Shown here one piece after another: positions 8,277-17,936 of a stretch of 64,000 nt of DNA. The notes beneath the pieces were generated by a model that had not been told where the DNA came from, ran no database searches, and saw nothing but the letters and a program-made list of their open reading frames with translations. Both the position numbers and the translations under genes were made by a program. How positions within the stretch are numbered: position 1 is the first letter of the stretch; every line of letters begins with the position of its first letter. The DNA comes from an uncultured Coriobacteriaceae bacterium (GTDB lineage Bacteria > Actinomycetota > Coriobacteriia > Coriobacteriales > Eggerthellaceae). The stretch is taken from positions 434,001 through 498,000 of the forward strand of contig CASFII010000006.1 of assembly GCA_949294735.1 (NCBI GenBank), read 5' to 3'.

Positions 8277-9063
8277 ATTTACCTTCGGTTCATACTGGCC
8301 AGGTGAAAGCGTTATTCACCGCCTGGACGCGCGCGCTAAGATGCTTCTGTGTTTGGCGCTGGTGGTAATTATCTTCTGCGCAGGCACCTGGGCAGGGCTT
8401 GCGCTTTGTGCTTTATTCATTTTAGGACTATATGGTTTTGCCCACATTCCCCCACACAAAGCTTTGCGCGCTGTGGCGCCACTGCTGTTTATTGTGGTAG
8501 TAACGGTACTGCTGAATCTTTTCTTTATTCAGGGCGGAGAAGTACTGTTCAACTGGGCTTTTATCACTATTAGCGAAAAGGGTGTCTGGCAGGCTGCTTT
8601 TATGGGTGTGCGTCTGGCACTTCTTTTGTTTGCCGTAAGCCTGCTTACGCTAACTACCACTACTATTGACATCACGGATGCCTTCGAAAAATTACTTTCT
8701 CCCTTTGCTAAACGCGGGTTTCCTGCGCACGAACTGGCTATGATGATGGGAATAGCGCTCAGATTTTTACCGCAGTTTGCCTTTGAGTGGCAGAGTATTT
8801 ATCGCGCACAAATCAGCAGAGGCGCTAGATTTAGCAATAACCCCTTCAAAGGTGGGGCGCAAGCTGCAAGCGCACTGGTAATTCCTCTTTTTGCAAGTGT
8901 GTTTCGCCATGCCGAAACACTGGCAAACGCCATGGATGCGCGCTGCTATCACGGAAGCAACCGAACCAAACTTAAACCTCTTCGCTACACCAAAAACGAT
9001 GCTTTTGCAGCCATTGTTCTGGTAGTTCTTCTCGCAGCCGTAGTTACCCTCAACTTCATCTAA
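8266..9063 (+). CDS. ecfT: Energy-coupling factor transporter transmembrane protein
   Basis: A 265-residue membrane protein that links the two ATPases to the S component. It has four to six hydrophobic helices and the two cytoplasmic coupling helices with the family Ala-Arg-Gly type signatures, here in ISRGARF near residue 183 and MDARCYHG near residue 223. The N-terminal SVIHRLDARAKML is also typical. It ends the riboflavin operon; a large inverted-repeat element starts at the stop codon. Confidence 0.93.
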   Translation: MRDKFTFGSYWPGESVIHRLDARAKMLLCLALVVIIFCAGTWAGLALCALFILGLYGFAHIPPHKALRAVAPLLFIVVVTVLLNLFFIQGGEVLFNWAFITISEKGVWQAAFMGVRLALLLFAVSLLTLTTTTIDITDAFEKLLSPFAKRGFPAHELAMMMGIALRFLPQFAFEWQSIYRAQISRGARFSNNPFKGGAQAASALVIPLFASVFRHAETLANAMDARCYHGSNRTKLKPLRYTKNDAFAAIVLVVLLAAVVTLNFI

Positions 9064-9370
9064 CCCAAAGTTATCCCAAAGGGGACGTTTTTTTTGGGTG
9101 TTTGCGCAAGTGTAGGCAGCTGAGTTGAAGGACACTCTGAGCTAGAAACTTTATTGTTAATAAAGTTAAGTGTTAAATAAGCCAGTGGCTTATTTAAAAG
9201 AAACTATGCGCCCGAGCGGACGCAGTCCTGCCCGCTTGTTGGGCAGGACGATTTATGCGCATAGGTGAGCGAAGCGAACGGTAGCTTTGCGGGTGTCCGG
9301 AAACTCAGCTGCCTACACTTGCATCAATATAGAACCCAAAAGACACGTCCCTTTTGGGTTCTTTTGGGTT
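9064..9370. repeat. Modular nested inverted-repeat element, copy A
   Basis: This copy fills the space between convergent ecfT and the DUF1292 gene. The outer arms are CCCAAAGGGGACG..GGGTG (9075-9100) and AACCCAAAAGACACGTCCC..GGGTT (9333-9360). Inside lies a perfect 19-base inverted repeat, AAGTGTAGGCAGCTGAGTT (9108-9126) with its complement (9302-9320). Nested further are GGACAC/GTGTCC, a small AACTTTATT hairpin, an AAATAAGCC/GGCTTATTT hairpin, and CTATGCGC/GCGCATAG enclosing GTCCTGCCC/GGGCAGGAC. The right outer arm can itself form an AACCCAAAAG/CTTTTGGGTT hairpin and may terminate the minus-strand transcript. Four related copies occur in the window. Confidence 0.85.
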
Positions 9371-9378
9371 CTTTGGAT

Positions 9379-9714
9379 TTATTCGAAGCGATATAAGTCT
9401 TTGGTTGCCTGCATGAAGTCAGCATATACTTCTTCGGCGATTTTCTCATCTTCCACCAGCTCGAATTCAGAAGGTTGTCCTTCTTCATCAAGCTCAAGTA
9501 CTTCCAAGATAACCACCGCACCCGAAGAACCCACAGGCGCTTCCTCGGTTACTGGGAAGAAAAACCCGTAGCGACGTTCGTTGTGAATGATAAGCCCCAA
9601 GAATTCTAGCGTAATAGATTCACCAGTTTCATCCTGAAGCGTCAGCGTAATACCTTCTTCAGTAGGCGGGCAAAAATTAGGAGCACTACCTTCGCGAATT
9701 TCGTTTTCAGCCAT
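9379..9714 (-). CDS. DUF1292 domain protein
   Basis: An acidic 111-residue protein of the DUF1292 (YrzB-like) family. The core of the family, ITLTLQDETGESITLEFLG followed by ERRYGFFFPV and VVILEVLELD, is seen from about residue 22 to 75. The function of the family is not known. The ATG has AGGGAAGAAT upstream and lies 12 bases after the secDF stop, so it is probably co-transcribed with secDF. No membrane segment or signal peptide is visible, so it should be cytoplasmic. Confidence 0.85.
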   Translation of the reverse strand: MAENEIREGSAPNFCPPTEEGITLTLQDETGESITLEFLGLIIHNERRYGFFFPVTEEAPVGSSGAVVILEVLELDEEGQPSEFELVEDEKIAEEVYADFMQATKDLYRFE

Positions 9715-9726
9715 ATTCTTCCCTAT

Positions 9727-12426
9727 CTACTTATGAGCCTTGACCTGCTTCGCCTTAAAGGATTGATCCTTTTCGGTGGTTTTAGGCGCAGCCATAAACG
9801 GACCAGATTTTGCAAACTCAAAAAGCTGTACCGCGTTGCCATATTTTTTCGCCAGTTTCGCATTCTTTGGTTCGAGCGTCTTCCACATGGAATACAGCGG
9901 ACTTGCTACCGCAATAGAAGAATAAGAGCCTAGCGCCAAGCCGATAGCCATAGCAAAGGCGAAGTCTTTCAGCGTATCGCCACCGAAGAAGAGCATAGCA
10001 ACTACGGGAATCAGAGAAGAAAGCGTGGTGTTAATTGAGCGAATAAGCACCTGGTTGATGGAATGGTTTGCCATCGACATAAACGAGCACTTTACACCTT
10101 CGCTCTTCATGTTGTCATTGATACGATGGAAAACAACAACGGTGTCATACAGAGAATAGCCCAGAATAGTCAACAATGCTGCAATGGTATTCGGGGTGAC
10201 CTCGCGTCCAACCAGCGCATACACACCTGCAACAATAATCATGACGTGCAGCAACGAAACGATTGCCATCACGCCCATCTTCCAGTCGCGGAAGCGAATA
10301 CTGATATACAGAATGATAAGCACAATAGAAACCAGGAACGCAATCACCGAAGACTGAATGACGCTCGCTCCCCAGTCAGGTCCAATCGTGGAAACTTCGA
10401 AGCTGTCGGTAGAAATCCCCAGTTCACTTGCAACCTGGTTCGCAATTGAGGCGGCTTCTTGTGCATCCGTAGTGGTAATACGGACTAAGAAGCCTTCTTG
10501 CCCGTCGGCAACCGTTGTTTGCACAGTTGCATCGGGAACATCAGCGTTGTCAAACGCTGCACGCATGTCTTCAATAGCAATGCCTTCAGTGCTATGGAAT
10601 GAAATAGACGTACCGCCAACGAATTCGGTACCAAAGTTCATACCCTTAACACCAATGACTGCCAAAGAGGCTACTACCAGAACTGCTGCAATGCTCAAGA
10701 ATACCTTGCGATGTCCAAGGAAGTTGATGTCCTTCTTAATGAAACGACCGTGCAGCTTCTTAACCGCCCTGCCAGCTACGCTATTTTCTGCGCTTGCTGC
10801 TTCTGCCTTTGCCTCAGCCTGCTTAGCTTCAGCAGAAACATCTGCTGTTTCGGCTATCTGTTCTGGCTCATATTCAGCATCCAGATTACCCTGAGCAATA
10901 GCATCACGGTATTTCGCCGCACCCAAGCTGTCCTGGATGCCCCAGAATTTCGGATGTTTCGAAATGGAACGAGGTGCCAGCAGGCGAATGAGCGGGGCCT
11001 TAAAGACCAGCATCATGACGATGTCGCACAAAATACCCAACGCCAGCGTTAAGCCAAAACCTTTCACCGACGCGCTTGCCAGGAAGAACAGCGTCAGAGC
11101 CGAAACAAGCGTTACCAGGTCGGCATCAATAGAGGTCCAGATAGCGTGACTTACACCAGACTGTGAAGCCTTGCGTACGCTTCTACCCATACGAATTTCT
11201 TCACGGAAGCGTTCCATAGTAAGAATGGATGAGTCGGCTGCCATGCCGATGGTAAGAACAATGCCAGCAACGCCGGCCAACGAAAGACTGAAGAGGCCGA
11301 ATGCAGAAAGTCCTGCCAAGATACCCAAGTACAAAACAGCAAACACCAGCATAGCTGCCGCCGAAATCGTACCCAATCCGTGATAGAAGAACAGCAGGTA
11401 CAGAATAACAACCGCAATGCCAATCAAGGCGACCAACACACCACTTGCCAATGCGTCCTGACCAAGCGTAGGCCCTACCACCTGGCTTTGAGCGTACTCG
11501 AAGCTGACAGGCAGCGAACCACTTTCGAGAACCGTTTGTAAGGCATGTGCTTCTTCAATAGAGTAGTTACCCGTAATAGACACATCACCATTTGGGATTT
11601 CATTTTGTACGGATGGTGCTGACTGCACCTCCCCGTCAAGAATAATGACAATCTGACCATGTGTAGGAGCCAGATCCTTGGTGGCCTGGGCAAAAGCTTC
11701 AGTACCCTCAGCGTCTAGCGAAAGGTTTACTGCATATTCGCTGCCCAATTCGTTTGCGGTACCCGTTGTAACACGGGTAATGTTAGAACCAGTAACAATA
11801 GGGGTATAGGTACCTTCTTCAACCTTCAGGTATGAAGTTTTTCCTGTGGCAAACGTGTTACCAAAAGAATCCGTTACTGTCTCTTCAGTAGCGTATTGGC
11901 CTGTTTCAATTTTGTTCACCACGTCTTCGTCAGTGAAGCTGTCCAAACGCGCGAATTCCAATTTACCCGTTTTGCCAATCGTGTTCAGCGCTTCTTCGGT
12001 ATCAGAAAGACCTGGTATCTGGACCAAGATCTGATTCGTTCCTTGCAGCTGTACCACCGCTTCAGAAGCACCCAAGGCATTAACGCGGCTTTCGATGATA
12101 GCGCGGGACTTTTCCATATCTTCAGCCGAAACAGCTGAACCGTCTTCCCCTGTTGCAGTAAGCACAACCGAAAGACCACCCTGAATATCGAGCCCCTGGT
12201 TAATCTTTTCTTGAGGCGGCATAAAAAGTGCTATAGAAACAACCACTAAAAATGCGGTCAGAACTAAAAGCCAACTATTGCGACGTTCTTCAATTCTGTG
12301 CGAACGCCCCAGCTTGGAAGAAGTTTTGTGCTGTACTGCTTTCAGACCCGTTAGGTTTTCGGATTTTTTACCCGTGCTCTGACTGCGACTAGCGCGTGAT
12401 GCTCTTTTCGAAGATTTGCCTACCAT
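9727..12426 (-). CDS. secDF: Fused SecD-SecF protein translocase subunit
   Basis: An 899-residue fusion of SecD and SecF, accessory membrane proteins that use the proton gradient to pull secreted proteins out of the SecYEG channel. The SecD half begins with one helix (WLLVLTAFLVVVSIALFM) and the motif GLDIQGG, then a large outer P1 domain and a five-helix block ending near residue 480. An Ala/Glu-rich linker leads to the SecF half, which starts near LGHRKVFLSIAAVLVV and contains GMNFGTEFVGGTSI. The start at 12426 (MVGKSSKR) follows AAGGAAG; an upstream extension lacks a ribosome site. SecDF fusion is common in some bacteria; SecD and SecF are separate in others. Confidence 0.94.
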   Translation of the reverse strand: MVGKSSKRASRASRSQSTGKKSENLTGLKAVQHKTSSKLGRSHRIEERRNSWLLVLTAFLVVVSIALFMPPQEKINQGLDIQGGLSVVLTATGEDGSAVSAEDMEKSRAIIESRVNALGASEAVVQLQGTNQILVQIPGLSDTEEALNTIGKTGKLEFARLDSFTDEDVVNKIETGQYATEETVTDSFGNTFATGKTSYLKVEEGTYTPIVTGSNITRVTTGTANELGSEYAVNLSLDAEGTEAFAQATKDLAPTHGQIVIILDGEVQSAPSVQNEIPNGDVSITGNYSIEEAHALQTVLESGSLPVSFEYAQSQVVGPTLGQDALASGVLVALIGIAVVILYLLFFYHGLGTISAAAMLVFAVLYLGILAGLSAFGLFSLSLAGVAGIVLTIGMAADSSILTMERFREEIRMGRSVRKASQSGVSHAIWTSIDADLVTLVSALTLFFLASASVKGFGLTLALGILCDIVMMLVFKAPLIRLLAPRSISKHPKFWGIQDSLGAAKYRDAIAQGNLDAEYEPEQIAETADVSAEAKQAEAKAEAASAENSVAGRAVKKLHGRFIKKDINFLGHRKVFLSIAAVLVVASLAVIGVKGMNFGTEFVGGTSISFHSTEGIAIEDMRAAFDNADVPDATVQTTVADGQEGFLVRITTTDAQEAASIANQVASELGISTDSFEVSTIGPDWGASVIQSSVIAFLVSIVLIILYISIRFRDWKMGVMAIVSLLHVMIIVAGVYALVGREVTPNTIAALLTILGYSLYDTVVVFHRINDNMKSEGVKCSFMSMANHSINQVLIRSINTTLSSLIPVVAMLFFGGDTLKDFAFAMAIGLALGSYSSIAVASPLYSMWKTLEPKNAKLAKKYGNAVQLFEFAKSGPFMAAPKTTEKDQSFKAKQVKAHK

Positions 12427-12569
12427 CTGCGGATACTTCCTTAATTCGTACGTTTTATCGTCACACACAGCAACAAAAAGCACCACTGTGTGCAATCTGT
12501 CCATGAACTTTCTTATTATGCCACAAACGAAATAAGCACGGGACAGCAATGCCCATGCAAATACAAACA

Positions 12570-12610
12570 CCTGGACGAACTAAAATGTTAAAGCCCTTGC
12601 TCCGTCCAGG
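12570..12610 (-). terminator. Hairpin downstream of tgt
   Basis: CCTGGACG (12570-12577) pairs with CGTCCAGG (12603-12610) around a 25-base loop, followed on the minus strand by TGTTTGTATTTG. The T-tract is poor and the loop large, so termination of the tgt transcript is only possible. Confidence 0.4.
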
Positions 12611-12655
12611 CGTTTCACTAAATCTCTTTGCTTGGCAGTTTTAGTTGCAGAATAC

Positions 12656-13804
<1,149 letters not shown>

Positions 13805-14734
13805 CTATTCCTTGTCTTTTCCTAAGAAAGCACCCAATTCTGGAGCTTTTCCCTGATAAAAGTCTTTCGAATCTTCCAAGTTATGTTCTTCGGCTTGCGC
13901 AACTCGATTTGCCCCAAGTGTTTTCATCTTGGTTTCATAGCCAATCACACCAGCATCTACCGACGTAGCGGGAGCTTCACACTCGGGCAGAGATTCTGCC
14001 CAGGCAGCAAATTCTGCCATGGAGCCATGTTTTACTGTGCTCAAGTCAAAGTTTCCAGTAGGGTCAAGCAAGTGGTCAGTCACTAGAAAAGCATCACAAC
14101 CCAGCTGCATAGCAGCCAAATCTTCTACCGTGTTGTTACCCACCATTAAAACATCTTCGCCAGAAAGCCCACATGCTGCCAAGTTTTCTGCGTAGTAATC
14201 AAGTTTAGGCTTAGTGCTGGTAGAATTATCATAGCTGGTCAAACGCTTAAAATAATGCGCACCAACGCCGGCCCACGCCAAACGATGGCATACTGCCTCT
14301 GGCGGAAACATAGGCATGGTGGTTAAAAGTAAGGTATAACCTTTTGCCTCAAGTATATCCAAGGCTTGTTTTACAGCGGGATTTGCCTGGACGTCTTTAC
14401 CAATAGCGGCAAACTCTTGGTTGTAGAACTCCATAAGAAGTTTTTGCCAATCTATTTCGGATTCCCCTATAAGCTCATAGAAAGTATTCCAGTAAGCCTC
14501 TGCATTGGTGATTGTTCCGTCATGCTTCATCATTGCCTTCGTACCAGCTTGCAAGGCTTTCGTGAACGCCTGTGGGTCTAAACCGTGCTTAGCTACAAAA
14601 GCTCCAATGGCCTTAAAATACACCACGAGAAATTCTTCGATCTCCATTGGTAACAGCGTACCGTCCAAATCAAAAAAGACAGCGCGGTACATACCCTTCG
14701 ATTGGTGCTGCGGTTCTGCTTGAGCCTGTTCCAT
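13805..14734 (-). CDS. HAD-superfamily hydrolase
   Basis: A 309-residue HAD phosphatase-like protein. Motif I is FFDLDGTLLP with both Asp residues, motif II is the Thr in LLTTMPMF, motif III the Lys in STKPKLDYY and motif IV the acidic pair in MVGNNTVEDLAAM. A helical cap domain lies between motifs I and II. The C-terminal 60 residues are charged and not conserved. The ATG at 14734 is preferred over 14752 because AAAGGAAG sits correctly before it. Substrate is unknown. It is coupled to tgt, but a role in queuosine metabolism is only a guess from position. Confidence 0.88.
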   Translation of the reverse strand: MEQAQAEPQHQSKGMYRAVFFDLDGTLLPMEIEEFLVVYFKAIGAFVAKHGLDPQAFTKALQAGTKAMMKHDGTITNAEAYWNTFYELIGESEIDWQKLLMEFYNQEFAAIGKDVQANPAVKQALDILEAKGYTLLLTTMPMFPPEAVCHRLAWAGVGAHYFKRLTSYDNSTSTKPKLDYYAENLAACGLSGEDVLMVGNNTVEDLAAMQLGCDAFLVTDHLLDPTGNFDLSTVKHGSMAEFAAWAESLPECEAPATSVDAGVIGYETKMKTLGANRVAQAEEHNLEDSKDFYQGKAPELGAFLGKDKE

Positions 14735-14830
14735 GGTGTTTCTTCCTTTCATGAGGCAGTGGGAATCGTTAGTTCGACGTGATAGTATAAGCCAAGTTAT
14801 TTGCAGTGAAAGAATTCTAAGGAATTCCCA

Positions 14831-15580
14831 ATGAAATTGTTACTTCACGCCTGCTGCGGTCCGTGTTCGTTAGAGCCCGTACGTATTTTGCAACAGGCGG
14901 GGCACGACATAACTATCTTTTACGCCAATTCGAATATTGCACCTGGCGAAGAATACGCACATCGTCTTTTAACGCTCAAAACCTGGACGCAAGGGGTAAA
15001 TCTTCCCGTTATTGAAGGCTCTTACCAACCAGCGCTCTGGGCGGAAAAGGTTGGCTGTTTTGGGTTGGCGCATAACAATCCTTTTCAACGAGAGCAACGC
15101 TGTAGGGCTTGCTACAAGCTACGTTTAGAAGAAACGGCTCTCTACGCAGCACAAAACGGATTTGAAGGAATTGCAACCACACTCAGTGTGAGCCCTTATC
15201 AATATACTTCCATTATTCAGGAAGAACTACAAAAAGCTGCTGGAATCGCTGACGTGACACCCCTGTTTGAGGACTTTCGTCCCTACTATGAGGAAGCAAC
15301 ACGCCGAAGTCGCGCGCTTGGAATGTATCGTCAAAACTATTGCGGTTGCAGCTATTCGTATCAAGAAGCAGAATACGAACGCGCCGAACGCAAAGCTGCA
15401 CGCGCAGCCGAGCGGGCAGCATATGAAGCAGCTCACGCTGAGGAACGAGCCGCCGAAGAGGCAGCTCGGCTGGCACGGCGTACGGAAAGAGAAGCATACG
15501 CACAAAAGCAGGCCCGAAAGCATGCGGTTCTGAAAGCCTTGCGCGAACAGGCAAAAAAGACTTCATCCTCTGACCTATAA
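14831..15580 (+). CDS. queH: Epoxyqueuosine reductase QueH
   Basis: A 249-residue protein of the former DUF208 family, which reduces epoxyqueuosine to queuosine in tRNA and replaces cobalamin-dependent QueG in many anaerobes. Conserved features are the N-terminal HACCGPC motif with paired Cys residues, the CRACYKLRLEETA block near residue 96 and YCGCSYS near residue 174, which together bind an iron-sulfur cluster and a second metal. The last 65 residues form an unusual charged Ala/Glu/Arg helix, predicted coiled coil. It is followed by queA in the same direction. Confidence 0.93.
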   Translation: MKLLLHACCGPCSLEPVRILQQAGHDITIFYANSNIAPGEEYAHRLLTLKTWTQGVNLPVIEGSYQPALWAEKVGCFGLAHNNPFQREQRCRACYKLRLEETALYAAQNGFEGIATTLSVSPYQYTSIIQEELQKAAGIADVTPLFEDFRPYYEEATRRSRALGMYRQNYCGCSYSYQEAEYERAERKAARAAERAAYEAAHAEERAAEEAARLARRTEREAYAQKQARKHAVLKALREQAKKTSSSDL

Positions 15581-15643
15581 CAAACAAGCTTTATTATGGA
15601 GCCCGAAGCAAAACGAACCTCACTCTGCAGTGTAAGGAATCTT

Positions 15644-16732
15644 ATGAAAACCGACGACTTTGACTACGAACTTCCGCCCGAACTGATTGCGCAAGAACCC
15701 GCATCTGTGCGCGATGCCTGCCGCATGTTGGTAATGGACAGAAAAACGGGCGCATTAGAAGACCGTATCTTCCGCGACGTGGTGGACTATTTGCGTCCCG
15801 GAGATTTGCTCGTAGCAAACGAAACGCGCGTTATGCCAGCGCGCCTTTTGGGAGCAAAACGCGGTACGGGCGGAGCAGCCGAAGTGTTCTTACTCCGCCA
15901 GGTTTTCGGGGTTGAACCACCCAAAAATGGCACCGCAACCTGGGAAACTTTGGTCCGCCCAGGAAAGCGCTTAAAACCTGGTGCTGTGGTTGATTTCGCT
16001 AACGCCTCAGGCCAGGTTATCCTTTCAGCAGAGGTGCTTGACTGGGTAGAAAAAGAAGGAGAAAGCGGCAAAGGTGAGCGACTGGTGCGCTTAACAACCC
16101 CGCTTGATTCCCTTGATACGGCACTTCACGAAGTTGGACACACTCCCCTTCCTCCTTACATTAAGGACTATGCAGGAGACGAAGAGCTATACCAGACGGT
16201 ATATTCCACGCGTGAACGATCGGCCGCTGCTCCAACCGCAGGACTCCACTTCACACCCGAACTCATCAGTCGCCTGCGCGAACAGGGCGTTGGCTGGGAA
16301 ACAGTAGAATTGGAAGTTGGTTTAGACACCTTCCGCCTAGTGGACGAAGATGACCCCACCCTACACAAAATTCATACTGAGTTCTATACGGTTCCCAAAC
16401 AAACCGCTCAGGCGGTAGCTGAAACCCGTGCCCGTGGCGGTCGAGTTATTGCAGTAGGAACCACCAGTGTTCGCAGTTTAGAAAGCGCCTGGGACGCTGA
16501 AGCTGGTGTGGTTACACCTCGGAGCCGTGAAGCTACCTCACTCTATATTCTTCCAGGATATGAGTATCACGCAGTAGATGGGCTCATTACCAATTTCCAT
16601 GTTCCGCGTTCAACGCTCATGATGCTAGTAAGCGCCTTTTCAACGCGTGAAAACATCATGCACGCCTACGAACACGCTGTTCAGGAAAGGTATCGTTTCT
16701 TTAGCTTCGGCGATGCCATGCTTATTCTGTAG
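15644..16732 (+). CDS. queA: SAM:tRNA ribosyltransferase-isomerase QueA
   Basis: A 362-residue enzyme that transfers and isomerises the ribosyl group of S-adenosylmethionine onto preQ1-modified tRNA to make epoxyqueuosine. Typical blocks are FDYELPPELIAQEP at the start, SAAAPTAGLHFTPEL near residue 188, GLDTFRLV, and the C-terminal GLITNFHVPRSTLMMLVSAF. The ATG at 15644 is preceded by AAGGAATC; an in-frame extension to 15596 lacks a ribosome site. The product is the substrate of QueH, encoded 63 bases upstream. The sequence after the stop contains decayed repeats of the gene end. Confidence 0.96.
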   Translation: MKTDDFDYELPPELIAQEPASVRDACRMLVMDRKTGALEDRIFRDVVDYLRPGDLLVANETRVMPARLLGAKRGTGGAAEVFLLRQVFGVEPPKNGTATWETLVRPGKRLKPGAVVDFANASGQVILSAEVLDWVEKEGESGKGERLVRLTTPLDSLDTALHEVGHTPLPPYIKDYAGDEELYQTVYSTRERSAAAPTAGLHFTPELISRLREQGVGWETVELEVGLDTFRLVDEDDPTLHKIHTEFYTVPKQTAQAVAETRARGGRVIAVGTTSVRSLESAWDAEAGVVTPRSREATSLYILPGYEYHAVDGLITNFHVPRSTLMMLVSAFSTRENIMHAYEHAVQERYRFFSFGDAMLIL

Positions 16733-16846
16733 CCTCGGTGGCTTTGGCGTGCTTCTTTTGGCAGTACGCTGCTTATTTTGTATATTCGGTGGCTTTGGCG
16801 TGCTTCTGCTTACACTGCAGCTTTGTCGGTTTTAGCGATACCCTGC
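16733..16846 (+). repeat. Imperfect tandem repeats behind queA
   Basis: The 21-base unit beginning CGGTGGCTTTGGCGTGC occurs twice (16737-16757 and 16785-16805). A unit ending TGCTTATTYTG occurs at the queA end and twice after it, near 16769 and 16844. The second copies resemble the last codons of queA (FGDAMLIL), so this looks like decayed tandem duplication of the gene end. No gene is supported here. Confidence 0.6.
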
Positions 16847-17764
16847 TTATTTTGCTGTCTCGTTACCCTTTTTGTTCTTAGGTAAAAAGGCATCAACCAC
16901 CACAAGGGCAACCCCTACCCAAATGCAGAGGAAGCAAATAAGGTGCGCCGAAGTAAACGGTTCACCTAGTACGAACACGCCAATCAGCAGACTCATGGTG
17001 GGGCTCACATATTGAATAAAACCGATGATTGACAGTGGCGCTTTGTTGGCCGCCGAGGCAAATAAAATGAGCGGAATTGCGGTAATTGGGCCGCCAAGAA
17101 TTAACAAACCTGTTGTTCCCCAGCTAGAAAGACTGCTTGGATCTGCCAAGAAGGCATGATTTCCTGTTGCAAACAACACCACAATGATAACCAGCGCAAA
17201 CGGAAGAGCCGCCACGCCCTCTACACCAATAGAAGGAACGGCAGGGTATCCACCGTGCTTTTTGATGGCACTATAGATACCAAATGTGCTTGCTAACCCC
17301 AGAGCCATTAAAGGAAAACTACCATACTGCCAGGTAAAATAGAGAACTCCTGCTGCAGAAAGAACCGTCGCGGCAATTTGCAAAGGCGTAAGACGCTCTT
17401 TGAATACCACAACACCCAACAAAATTGAAACCAACGGATTGACGTAATAACCCAGCGCAGCTTCTACCACATGCCCTGTAACCATAGCAATAATATAGAT
17501 ACTCCAATTGATCATGATAAGGATGCCAGCAGGAATAAGGTGTCTTCTAGCACGGCTGTCGCGCAAAAGAGGCAAAAAGCTCACGTGCAAGAAGAACTTA
17601 CATACGAAAGCAACTATTACGAGCGACCAAACAATACGCTGAGCAATTATTTCCCAGGAGTTAACGTCGGACAAAAGCGCCCAAAACAAGGGGCATAAGC
17701 CCCAGATAAGATAACAGAGAAGTCCTGCCAGAACACCCTGGCGCACCTTTTGTTCGGGTTCCAT
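16847..17764 (-). CDS. rarD: RarD-type EamA/DMT permease
   Basis: A 305-residue membrane protein with about ten hydrophobic helices in the two-fold EamA arrangement. The N-terminal blocks GLLCYLIWGLCPLFWALL and EIIAQRIVWSLV and the segment VEAALGYYVNPL are those of the RarD subgroup of the drug/metabolite transporter superfamily. RarD substrates are not well established; chloramphenicol-sensitive protein is an old annotation. The ATG follows AAAGGATTGT. It is transcribed alone, convergent with queA and divergent from the aminotransferase. Confidence 0.9.
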   Translation of the reverse strand: MEPEQKVRQGVLAGLLCYLIWGLCPLFWALLSDVNSWEIIAQRIVWSLVIVAFVCKFFLHVSFLPLLRDSRARRHLIPAGILIMINWSIYIIAMVTGHVVEAALGYYVNPLVSILLGVVVFKERLTPLQIAATVLSAAGVLYFTWQYGSFPLMALGLASTFGIYSAIKKHGGYPAVPSIGVEGVAALPFALVIIVVLFATGNHAFLADPSSLSSWGTTGLLILGGPITAIPLILFASAANKAPLSIIGFIQYVSPTMSLLIGVFVLGEPFTSAHLICFLCIWVGVALVVVDAFLPKNKKGNETAK

Positions 17765-17936
17765 ACAATCCTTTCTTTCTGCAATTGCATAGACTAACCC
17801 ACTTCACCCAAAATGTGCTAGCCTGTTATCATGAATAGCGAACATTTGACGTCTTAACATTAAGGAGTCACGAAAGAAGTACGCCGTGCGTTTAAGCCAA
17901 CAGCTCCACCCCGCGTACAAACTTTAAGGAGAAGCA

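Noticed and set aside
16733-16846. Short protein with repeated GGFGVLLL motif behind queA
   Set aside because: The frame starts inside queA out of phase and has no ribosome site; the repeats are better explained by duplication of non-coding sequence.
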